Shown: positions 15,577-23,885 of the stretch, piece after piece
How positions within the stretch are numbered: the stretch's first letter is position 1
Layout of the letters: each line of letters opens with the position of its first letter
Assembly: GCF_005405285.1 (NCBI RefSeq)
Contig: NZ_BJDT01000008.1
Span: forward strand, 1-45,322
Length of the DNA: 45,322 nucleotides
Direction: 5' to 3'
Source: Weissella sagaensis
GTDB taxonomy: Bacteria; Bacillota; Bacilli; Lactobacillales; Lactobacillaceae
Notes under the pieces: generated by a model
What the model saw: only the letters and a program-made list of their open reading frames with translations
What the model was told of the DNA's origin: nothing
Database searches by the model: none
Position numbers and translations under genes: made by a program

Positions 15577-15692
15577 TAAATGATAGGCACATAAGGCAGG
15601 CCCAGTAACATCAGGTGGTGGCAGGCGTAAGCCTGCTTTGACCCCCGCTTGCGGGGCCTGGGGTTACTAGGTTATTACTGTTTGAAAAATTG

Positions 15693-15736
15693 TTTGGGAC
15701 ACTTTTACATAGGCCTCTTAAAATTCGTTACGATAA
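15693..15736 (+). promoter_or_regulatory. Conjugation promoter, copy 1
   Basis: A 44-bp block begins TTTGGGACACTTTTACATAG and ends TTCGTTACGATAA. It is nearly identical to blocks at 28485 and 34998. TACGAT is the likely -10. TTTACA (19 bases upstream) or TTACAT (18 bases) is the likely -35. The end of the block is 45 bases from the ATG at 15782, the same spacing as the other copies. Upstream GGGACAC may be a regulator contact. Confidence 0.75.
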
Positions 15737-15781
15737 CCCTAGAGTAAAGCAATGAATTTAGTTATTTAGGGAGGCTATCAC

Positions 15782-16027
15782 ATGGTATCGAAGAAATTAG
15801 CAATACGTTTAGCAAAGAAAAAGACTGAATTGGCAAATGCCGAGGATCGCGTAAAAGTGTTGAAGGAAGAATTAGCAACGTTAAATCAACAAGTCCAACT
15901 AGAACTGGTTAAACAATTACAAACGAATCTAAAAACGGATGATTTAACGGAAGTGGCTAATTTTATTGCCCAGGTTGATCCAACACAAGTCCCCGCTGAT
16001 GACGGAGGTGAGCAAGATGGCTATTAA
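15782..16027 (+). CDS. Coiled-coil protein, first gene of transfer unit 1
   Basis: The 81-residue product is charged and helical with heptad-like spacing (KKLAIRLAKKKTELANAEDR; VKVLKEELATLNQQVQLELV), so a short coiled coil is likely, followed by an acidic tail. AGGGAGG precedes the ATG. Its 3' end overlaps the next gene's start and carries that gene's GGAGGTGAGC ribosome site. Small coiled-coil proteins often open Gram-positive transfer operons, but I cannot assign this one. Confidence 0.75.
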   Translation: MVSKKLAIRLAKKKTELANAEDRVKVLKEELATLNQQVQLELVKQLQTNLKTDDLTEVANFIAQVDPTQVPADDGGEQDGY

Positions 16028-18245
16028 TCGTGCTGCAATGAAAGCCTTACCGATTCAAGGCTATTTAGATTACAAAGGAATTGATTATACGACGGAACAC
16101 AACCGCTTGCGGCTTGTGGACCATGATAGTTGCGTGATTAATACTGATAAGAATGTCTTTTTTTGGAACTCCAAACAAATTTCGGGTGATTTAGGTGACT
16201 TTATTGCCGCGTATGAGGACATCACCCCGAAAGAAGCCTGGGTGCGCTGGTCAGAATTTGGTCGGCATTACAACGGACAAGATGAGACCGAGAAGGCTAA
16301 ATATCAAGCATCCTCTCGGGAAAATAATTACAAGTTTAATTGGCAAAGATGGCGAATAGCGCAAACCACTAACAATTCAGAAGATTATTTAGTGAACGAA
16401 CGTGGTTTTGACGCCATGTTCGTGCAACGTTTGGCGAAAGCTGACTTTATTAAACAAGGTAAACCAAGACAGGACCGACAGACAAAAGAATGGCAAAAGC
16501 CGGCGATTTTATTTCCATGGCACGATGAAAATGACCAAGTTGTTGGTTTAGATCAACAAGGTACTGAAATTAATTTTGAAAAATATGGTAAACGTGGGAC
16601 GCAAAAAAAGGTGGCCACTGGTTTGGATACCCGTTACGGGTATAACTTTCGCACAGGGAATGGTGCTGACCAGTTAATCGTGTTTGAGTCACCAATTGAT
16701 GCATTATCTTATGCCCAGATGCATTTTACGGAACCAACCAATAAAAATACGACTTTCTTATCATTATCCGGGACAGATCATCAAAAAGTCTTGTCACAAC
16801 TTGATCGCATGAAGCAATTAAACGGCCATTTACCAAAGCAATTGGTTTTGGCAACGGATAATGATTTAGCCGGATTTAAAGCAGCAGCACCCTTTGATAT
16901 GCTGCAATTTGAGGGTATGACAAATATTAGGCAAATCCCAACACAAGGTAAAGATTGGAACGATCAATTAAAGGCACATGACCCCACTATTAAAACACTC
17001 ACAATGGATGAAAACCAACAACAATTAGCCGCACTAGAGACGTTTACACAACAGGCCAAGCCAGCAGTGGCAAAAGCAACGACTGATGAAAAGCAAGTTG
17101 CCCAACCGCAACGTGTGGCGCGCCAGCAACGGCGGGAAGTCCGTAAGGGTAAGAGTCGTGAGCGGAATGAAGAAATTATTAAAGATACTTTGACGCGTGT
17201 ACAAAATTATCAAAATGATCCCAAAGAAGTACAGCAATATTTGGATTTTGTGGCCCAGGGGCAAAACTATTCTCCTCGTAATACTTTACTAATTTATGGC
17301 CAACGACAAGATGCCACCATCGTCATGGGGTATAAACAATTTGCTGAACGGGGCATCCAAGTTAATAAAGGCGAAAAAGGTATGAAGATTTATGGTGCTC
17401 CCAAAAATCTTCAAAGTATTGTGACTCCTGCCGGTGATCGGGTTTATTGGCGTGATGCAACAGCAGAACAGCGACAACAAGCCAAAGCCGGTGAGCTAGA
17501 AACGCGGACAGTTAAGCATTATCCGATTGAGACAGTCTTTGATGTGAAGCAAACTAATGCCAAATTGGATGACTTGCCTAAGTTACTGCCAAATCGGCCG
17601 GTTAATTTAGCCACTGACCAATCACCGGAACACCTTGAAACGGTGTATCAAACGCTTAAAAAGTATGCGCAAGATGAACAACATGCACGAGTTGTGGATC
17701 AAGACCAGGGTGCGATTAAGTTTTTAGCCGATCACAAACCAATGACGAGTCACGGGATTGCCAAAGGCGTCACAGCGATTAATCGCCAGAAACCAGATGA
17801 GCCGATTATTATTTTACGACCGGATTTACCCTTTACTGATCGGATTGCCACGTTAGCGCACGAGATGGGCCACACAGCATTGCATCAACAAAGCGATGCT
17901 AAAACCCCCAACGGGGTGCAAGAGTTGCAAGCTAAAATGACCAGTTATGTCGTGTTGAAAAACGTGGGTGTGGAACCCGGTGATATTAGTGAAAAATATA
18001 TGAGTGATTGGACGAATCACTTAAAACAATTTACGGATTTAAAAGAAAAATCACCAAATATGATGGCGGATGTGACTAGAGCGAGTACGTCAATCACAAA
18101 TTATCTGGCAGATCGCCTTTCAGATGGGCAACAAATAACGCATACCCGTCGTGCAGCGCCCAACATACAACCAACGGCTGTCCAATTGGCAACCAACCAA
18201 GCAATTCAAGATCAAACAAATGAAACACGAGGACCTAAGCGATGA
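16017..18245 (+). CDS. LtrC-like protein: Toprim, ArdC-like, HExxH peptidase
   Basis: The 742-residue protein has three regions. The N-terminal part is DUF3991/Toprim-like, with LIVFESPIDALSYAQ (about residue 218) and LVLATDNDLAGFKAA (about 275) matching the Toprim Glu and DxD motifs. An ArdC-like ssDNA-binding region follows (about 380-460), with NYSPRNTLLIYGQ and GVQ/GIQVNKGEKGMKIYG-type segments. An ImmA/IrrE-type zinc site, TLAHEMGHTALHQ (about 611), is C-terminal. Such proteins are encoded on Gram-positive conjugative plasmids and are thought to protect or prime incoming single strands and counter restriction. The start is the ATG at 16017, set by GGAGGTGAGC; the frame itself is open further upstream. 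It overlaps both neighbours by a few bases. Confidence 0.82.
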   Translation: MAINRAAMKALPIQGYLDYKGIDYTTEHNRLRLVDHDSCVINTDKNVFFWNSKQISGDLGDFIAAYEDITPKEAWVRWSEFGRHYNGQDETEKAKYQASSRENNYKFNWQRWRIAQTTNNSEDYLVNERGFDAMFVQRLAKADFIKQGKPRQDRQTKEWQKPAILFPWHDENDQVVGLDQQGTEINFEKYGKRGTQKKVATGLDTRYGYNFRTGNGADQLIVFESPIDALSYAQMHFTEPTNKNTTFLSLSGTDHQKVLSQLDRMKQLNGHLPKQLVLATDNDLAGFKAAAPFDMLQFEGMTNIRQIPTQGKDWNDQLKAHDPTIKTLTMDENQQQLAALETFTQQAKPAVAKATTDEKQVAQPQRVARQQRREVRKGKSRERNEEIIKDTLTRVQNYQNDPKEVQQYLDFVAQGQNYSPRNTLLIYGQRQDATIVMGYKQFAERGIQVNKGEKGMKIYGAPKNLQSIVTPAGDRVYWRDATAEQRQQAKAGELETRTVKHYPIETVFDVKQTNAKLDDLPKLLPNRPVNLATDQSPEHLETVYQTLKKYAQDEQHARVVDQDQGAIKFLADHKPMTSHGIAKGVTAINRQKPDEPIIILRPDLPFTDRIATLAHEMGHTALHQQSDAKTPNGVQELQAKMTSYVVLKNVGVEPGDISEKYMSDWTNHLKQFTDLKEKSPNMMADVTRASTSITNYLADRLSDGQQITHTRRAAPNIQPTAVQLATNQAIQDQTNETRGPKR

Positions 18246-18853
18246 CACAATTAACCACCTTACAAGGCAAACTGGTACAAGTGGCCCAAGGTAATGGCCT
18301 TTATATGTTGACTATTGATCCGGCACAAGCAGCAACTGGTTTATTAGAATTACCGGTAACCGCCGAGCAATATCATGGTTTATTTCCTGCCGGTGATCCG
18401 GTTTTAAATGAGGAATATGAAGTGACAATACAACAAGATGCGCAACACATGACGTTAGTTAATGTTTTTCCAGTCGATGCTGAAGTAATCCCGGCTGATT
18501 TAGTCCCAACATTGACCACAACGCAAGATATGGAACTACAAGGAGAGCATTTTATGGATACGCAAAAGCAAGCGGCTGCTTTAGAAAAACGCTTAAATGA
18601 AATTCGACAAGATGATTCTTTAATGCAAGATATTCAAGCAGAACTTGATCAAGAAGCTGAACAACGCCGCGCAAATATTGAAGCCCGTCAACAAGGACAA
18701 GGCATTGAACAACTCTTTACTGAAGAAGAATTAGCCCAGATGCAACAAAGACAACAACAGGCAAAAACCGAAACGATTTCTCTGTCAGAACAAACGCGGG
18801 TTGCCAAACAAGATGATGACGATTTACCACTGGGAGGAGATGATGAGGTATGA
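18242..18853 (+). CDS. Hypothetical transfer-operon protein (203 aa)
   Basis: The start overlaps the previous stop (ATGA at 18242). Residues 1-95 look globular and beta-rich (GKLVQVAQGNGLYMLTIDPA). The rest is a long charged helix rich in Gln and Glu (LEKRLNEIRQDDSLMQDIQA; QQRQQQAKTE) with an acidic DDDDLPLGGDDE tail. It has no signal peptide and no recognised domain. It is coupled by overlap to the Clp-like ATPase, so it may be an adaptor or substrate receptor; that is inference. Confidence 0.75.
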   Translation: MTQLTTLQGKLVQVAQGNGLYMLTIDPAQAATGLLELPVTAEQYHGLFPAGDPVLNEEYEVTIQQDAQHMTLVNVFPVDAEVIPADLVPTLTTTQDMELQGEHFMDTQKQAAALEKRLNEIRQDDSLMQDIQAELDQEAEQRRANIEARQQGQGIEQLFTEEELAQMQQRQQQAKTETISLSEQTRVAKQDDDDLPLGGDDEV

Positions 18854-20736
18854 CCAACACCTATCTAGAAGGGTTTACAACCAATTTAAATCTAGTCATT
18901 GCTGCACAACCGTCAGAATATGGGGCGTTTGGTCGTGATGCAGAATTAGGTCGGTTAATTCGCATTTTAAATCAACATAAGAAAAATAGTGCCGCAGTCT
19001 TAGGTGAAGCCGGGGTTGGAAAAACTGCCTTAGTTGAAGAGTTGGTAAAACGCATTTTGACGCAAGACGCCAGTTTACATGGCACGTTAGTCAATCGTGA
19101 AGTCCATTCATTAGAGTTAGCCAGTTTAATGACGACAACCGCTGGTGGTAATTTTGCCTCAAATCTGCATCATTTAGTGGCTGAAGTTAAAGCAAATCCC
19201 CAGATCTTATTATTTATTGATGAGATGCACGAATTAATTGGCACAGGTGCTGAAGGCACGTCTGGTATGGATGCCGCTAATATCTTAAAGCCGGCCATCG
19301 GCCGGGGTGAAATTCAAGTTATTGGCGCCACCACAACGGCAGAATTTAAACAATATATTGAATCTGATAATGCGATGGAACGTCGTTTTGATAAAGTCAT
19401 GCTAGATGAATTCACGCCATGTCAAACCAAAACAACTTTACAGCGAATCATTGCGGCAACCAGGGATCATGTTGCGGTACCTGATCCAGTCATTGACACC
19501 ATTATTCAATTTTCTGACCGGTACATTACTACGCATTTTTTCCCGGAGAAGGCGATTACCTTGCTTGATAATGCCTTAGTCGCTGCAAAAATGAATGACC
19601 ATTCAGTCTTAACAACAACAGATGTCGCCAGTATCATTAACGAGCGCTATCGCGTACCAATGTCAGTTTTGACGGAAGAAGATGACAACCGCTTGTTTCA
19701 GTTGTACGAACGGATGCAGCGTCAAGTGATTGGTCAAAACGCAGCGTTGAAAAAAATTGTTACGAGTATTCGTGTTCGTGCTGCTGGTTTAGGTGATATA
19801 AGTAAGCCCTTGTCATTTCTATTAGCCGGCACACCCGGTGTTGGGAAAACGGAAACCGCCAAAGCGTTAGCAACGCATTACTTTGGTGACGAACGGCAAT
19901 TAATCCGCTTTGATATGTCGGAATTTAAATTTGCCAAGCAGTCGATGCAACGGTTTGCCGAGCGGGCAGCCGAAGCGGTGAAGTTTAATCCCTATTCAGT
20001 TTTATTATTGGATGAGATTGAAAAAGCGGATCCGATGGTCTTAGATTTATTGCTACAAATCCTAGACGATGGTCGTTTAACCAACGAACGTGGGCAAACG
20101 ATTAACTTTAAAGATTTGATTGTTGTCATGACCACCAACATTGGGCATCAATTAATTATTGAACGCGCAGCTAAAAGTGATGACTACCGGCATGATTCAC
20201 AGCATCAATTGACCTTCAGTAAAAATTTTGAAAATGCCTTATTAGGAGCCGGCTTACGGCAAGAATTTATCAGTCGTATTGGCGCTATTATTATTTTTGA
20301 ACCATTAGATGTGCCGGATGTGAAGCGCATTATTGATTTGAAACTGACGAAACTTAATCAACAAGCCCAACGGCAAGGTTATCAATTGGTTTATCGTACG
20401 CAAGATGTTAGCCAATTAATTCCAAGTTTTGCAAGTGGCCAAGAATTTGTGGATGATCGGGTGATCGCCACGCATCCACTCATTGATTTCCTCGTTGATA
20501 AAGGTTATCGGAAGAGTTTAGGTGTACGCCCACTGGATGATTCCATCATGGAATTTGTGGAAGCACAGATGGCCACCGCAATTTTACACGAACGTCGCAC
20601 TGGTCAAGTCAAAGGGCATTCCTTTGTCTTTCGGGCATGGGGTAATCCGCCGGATGCCACGCATCCACGGGGAAGTTGGCAAGCCGTTGTTTCGCAAACA
20701 GAATTACCAAGCAACCAAGAGGAGGAGGTTTCATGA
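18850..20736 (+). CDS. Clp/Hsp100-like double AAA+ ATPase of the transfer locus
   Basis: The 628-residue protein has two AAA+ modules of ClpA/ClpB/ClpC type. D1 has GEAGVGKTALVEEL (about residue 50) and LLFIDEMHELIGTGA (about 118), with the ERRFDKVMLDE sensor/arginine region. D2 has GTPGVGKTETAKAL (about 325), VLLLDEIEKADP (about 385) and TTNIG. Compared with housekeeping Clp proteins of about 750-850 residues, it lacks the N-terminal repeat domain and has little or no middle domain. No clear ClpP-binding IGF/IGL loop was seen. It is coupled by ATGA overlaps to genes on both sides, including the VirD4-like coupling protein, so it probably unfolds or remodels a transfer component. Confidence 0.88.
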   Translation: MTNTYLEGFTTNLNLVIAAQPSEYGAFGRDAELGRLIRILNQHKKNSAAVLGEAGVGKTALVEELVKRILTQDASLHGTLVNREVHSLELASLMTTTAGGNFASNLHHLVAEVKANPQILLFIDEMHELIGTGAEGTSGMDAANILKPAIGRGEIQVIGATTTAEFKQYIESDNAMERRFDKVMLDEFTPCQTKTTLQRIIAATRDHVAVPDPVIDTIIQFSDRYITTHFFPEKAITLLDNALVAAKMNDHSVLTTTDVASIINERYRVPMSVLTEEDDNRLFQLYERMQRQVIGQNAALKKIVTSIRVRAAGLGDISKPLSFLLAGTPGVGKTETAKALATHYFGDERQLIRFDMSEFKFAKQSMQRFAERAAEAVKFNPYSVLLLDEIEKADPMVLDLLLQILDDGRLTNERGQTINFKDLIVVMTTNIGHQLIIERAAKSDDYRHDSQHQLTFSKNFENALLGAGLRQEFISRIGAIIIFEPLDVPDVKRIIDLKLTKLNQQAQRQGYQLVYRTQDVSQLIPSFASGQEFVDDRVIATHPLIDFLVDKGYRKSLGVRPLDDSIMEFVEAQMATAILHERRTGQVKGHSFVFRAWGNPPDATHPRGSWQAVVSQTELPSNQEEEVS

Positions 20737-23700
20737 GTAAAGAGTGGTTTGGCAACCGTTATGAACAAGCGCGATCGTATGAAAAACAAAGTCAAATTCG
20801 CTTGCGGGGTCAATTCTGGTTTCAAGGACTTGTTTTTGTCGGTTATTGTGCCTTAGGAATTATGATGGCACTGCTGGTGGGAACTTTAGCAGGCGCACTT
20901 TGGTACATTATTCGTTCTGGGTTGGGCAACATGGCGTTGAATATGTTCAATGTATACTTTAAACCGGCTTTTAGTTGGGATTACTTGCAACAATATGTCA
21001 TGTTTTCATTATCTGGTGGCGTCTTACATGAACAGTCTTATGTCATTTGGGCGATTATGGTGGTCATGTTTGCCATTTTCTGCCGGTTAGGGATTAAGAA
21101 TTGGTATGACTGGGTTCAAAAATTTGGTGACCGGACAACCAATCAAAATCGCTGGGCCACGCTACATGAAATTGAACGGACGTATGTTTTAATTCCCGAC
21201 CGCAATAAATTTTATAAGGGTCCGGCAGGACAACCGATTAGTCACATTTCCGGTTATGCGTTTGCTTTTTTCAAATTGCATCCATTCCTGTGGTTAAAAC
21301 AGGTGATAAAAGCACCCCTGGGTTTGAATCGCGAAACATTCCCCAAATGGTACCAGCAAGTGCGACCACGGTTGATGCAATTACCACTATTAAACAAGTA
21401 CTTTGATGCCCAACTCACGGTTGAAGGTGGGTTTCAAGGCTTTTATTGGATTGATCCAAAACCGACACACGCGATTACCACTGGAGCAACCCGTTCGGGT
21501 AAGGACCAACGTCGCGGTTATATCTTTATTGATATTATGCGCCGAGCCGAAGAGCAACCCAATATTATTGATACCGATGCAAAAAATGAAGATGCCAAGA
21601 TGTCGTTTATACCACTACAAAAGGCCGGATATGAAGTGCAATTACTCAACATTGCCGACACGGATTGGTCTGAATCGTGGAACCCGTTTCAAGTTGCTTT
21701 GAATTATGCAATGGCGGGTGAATTAGATAAGGCCCGAGACGAGGCAATGGTCATTGTTCAAATTATTGGCTCATCGAGTTCATATGAAGGTGGTAATGAT
21801 ATTTGGGATAAGACAGCGGAAGACACGCAATTAGCGATTATTCTGATTCTCTTATGGTTAGCGATGGCCCAAGATGATCAAACATTGGCTACACCAGCAG
21901 GGGTGCCGCAATTCATTAATTCTGTGAATCAATTTAATGATGCCAAGGACAAGAATTTGGATGGATTAACGCAATACTTTAACATGTTGCGTCAATTAGA
22001 TCCGATGCCCCCAATTATTAATGAGGCCATCCTAAAAGCAGGGTCTTACTTGGGGGCGACTGGTGATACCAAATCATCCGTTATGTTTACGCTTCAAAGT
22101 CGTTCTAGTTTGTTTGCGTCTGAAACAGTGGCACGACTTACCTCACGGTCAACCATTCAAATTGCTGATTATGGTTTTCCTCGGATGCTAAAGGTGAATG
22201 TCCCAACTGACTATGCCGGTGCAACGGCGTTAGTAGAACTTTACAAACGCCAAGATGACGCACCCCAAGGGCATTATTTGGAACAAGATGCCGTGAAAGT
22301 GAGTCGTGCCGGCGTTATTCAATATCCGTTCCATCAAGTTTTTCCTGATGAATGGCTGATTAAGATTCACTTTGCTGACAAGGGAAATCCAAAGCATCTA
22401 CAAAAGTCATGGCTGCAAATTACGGGTGAGAAACGCGTTAAGCGTCAATTGAATCAACAAGTCAAAATTGATCCACATAGTCAACGACCCGTTAAACAAG
22501 TGGTGACGTATCCTTTGCAGCAAGCGTTAATTAGCGATGAGCCGGCTACTTTTGACTTGCGTTATTCTGAAAAGCCCAAAGCCGTGTTTATTGTGACGCC
22601 ACAAAGTAATGATAATTATGCCGCAATTGCGCCATTATTCTTAGGTCAGGTTTTTTCAGTTAATACGCAAATTGCTTCAGAAATTACTCGTCGTAAGATG
22701 GACCGGCAGATTATCTACAAGTTGAATGAGTTTTCAATGTTTCCCCGGATTCCCGGCTTTGATAACTTCTTAACCCGTGGTTTAACCTACGGTCATATTG
22801 TGGATATGTATGTACAAGATGATGTGCAAGTTGCCAAGCACTATTCAGAATCAGAAGCCAAAGAAATTATGAATAACATGTTAATGCAATTTCATATTCA
22901 AACTAAGGATCGTGATACCAACCAAGCCGTATCCGATCGTTTAGGTGAAATTGAGGTGCAAAAAGAAATTGTGAACTCGCAAATGGGTGAGCAACAACAA
23001 GACCGAGGCAATCGCCAAATCTCAATTGATAAGATGCCATTACTGTCAGCCAAAGAATTAGAGGAGTTAAATGATGGTGAAATGGTGATTATGCGTACGG
23101 CGAAGCGGAATGATAAGAAATGGCGCCGGATTCGACCACTACCGATTTTCGATACCGGCAAAATATTGATGCCAAATGCCCGGGATCTCATTGGTAAAAG
23201 TTATCGTTTGGATTACTACACCACGGATTTGCGCATTAAGAACAACACCAAGCATTTAAGCTATCAAGATATTTTCCAGGATTACAGTGGGTATTTCAAG
23301 CAATTAGCTGCCCAGGTGAATCCGGAGACCATTGAAACTGAAATTGAGACAGCACCAGCAGTCAATATGAGTACTGATGTGTCGGAAACATCAAATGAGA
23401 CAACCTTAGATGCGGCAATGATGAATTCGTCTGCTACCAAGTCGACGGTAACGGCTAAACAACCAGTAGAACAGCCGGTATCTGACAGTGACGAAAGTCA
23501 ACCGGTGGCTGACAATGGCAGTGAGGAAATCAATGATGATGAGGAAGTGGATGATTATACGATTTGGCAACGTGATTTTACGCAACATGCCAATGAGAAG
23601 TTAGTCTCAATTGTTGATTTAACGAATGCCGATTTTATGGCACAAGTTGAAGATACGATTGCAGCAGCACTAGATACATCAACCATCACAGCTGATGCCG

Positions 23701-23867
23701 AGAAGTTAGCGGTACAAGCCGATGCCGTTGACCATCAATTCTTTAAACGACATGGTGATTTAAACCAACAAGCGGCGATGCGGGAATTTCTGGCAGATGA
23801 TGAACGGTGTTTTGATTTACTAATGAATATTGACGAGCTGCGTGAAGCACAAGTCACAGAAAATTAA
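20733..23867 (+). CDS. trsK: VirD4/TrsK-type coupling ATPase
   Basis: The 1044-residue protein has two N-terminal membrane segments (about residues 27-55 and 105-125: VIWAIMVVMFAIFCRLG). The TraG/VirD4 ATPase domain follows, with GATRSGKDQRRG (about 250) as Walker A and YKLNEFSMFPRIPGF (about 662) in the Walker B/'DEF' position. An acidic, Ser/Thr-rich tail (EEINDDEEVDDYTIW) is an unusual C-terminal extension. Coupling proteins deliver relaxase-bound DNA to the secretion channel at the membrane. The start is the ATG at 20733 with GGAGGAGG upstream, overlapping the Clp-like gene's stop. No relaxase partner is encoded in this window. Confidence 0.9.
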   Translation: MSKEWFGNRYEQARSYEKQSQIRLRGQFWFQGLVFVGYCALGIMMALLVGTLAGALWYIIRSGLGNMALNMFNVYFKPAFSWDYLQQYVMFSLSGGVLHEQSYVIWAIMVVMFAIFCRLGIKNWYDWVQKFGDRTTNQNRWATLHEIERTYVLIPDRNKFYKGPAGQPISHISGYAFAFFKLHPFLWLKQVIKAPLGLNRETFPKWYQQVRPRLMQLPLLNKYFDAQLTVEGGFQGFYWIDPKPTHAITTGATRSGKDQRRGYIFIDIMRRAEEQPNIIDTDAKNEDAKMSFIPLQKAGYEVQLLNIADTDWSESWNPFQVALNYAMAGELDKARDEAMVIVQIIGSSSSYEGGNDIWDKTAEDTQLAIILILLWLAMAQDDQTLATPAGVPQFINSVNQFNDAKDKNLDGLTQYFNMLRQLDPMPPIINEAILKAGSYLGATGDTKSSVMFTLQSRSSLFASETVARLTSRSTIQIADYGFPRMLKVNVPTDYAGATALVELYKRQDDAPQGHYLEQDAVKVSRAGVIQYPFHQVFPDEWLIKIHFADKGNPKHLQKSWLQITGEKRVKRQLNQQVKIDPHSQRPVKQVVTYPLQQALISDEPATFDLRYSEKPKAVFIVTPQSNDNYAAIAPLFLGQVFSVNTQIASEITRRKMDRQIIYKLNEFSMFPRIPGFDNFLTRGLTYGHIVDMYVQDDVQVAKHYSESEAKEIMNNMLMQFHIQTKDRDTNQAVSDRLGEIEVQKEIVNSQMGEQQQDRGNRQISIDKMPLLSAKELEELNDGEMVIMRTAKRNDKKWRRIRPLPIFDTGKILMPNARDLIGKSYRLDYYTTDLRIKNNTKHLSYQDIFQDYSGYFKQLAAQVNPETIETEIETAPAVNMSTDVSETSNETTLDAAMMNSSATKSTVTAKQPVEQPVSDSDESQPVADNGSEEINDDEEVDDYTIWQRDFTQHANEKLVSIVDLTNADFMAQVEDTIAAALDTSTITADAEKLAVQADAVDHQFFKRHGDLNQQAAMREFLADDERCFDLLMNIDELREAQVTEN

Positions 23868-23885
23868 GGAAAGCGAGGAACAAAC

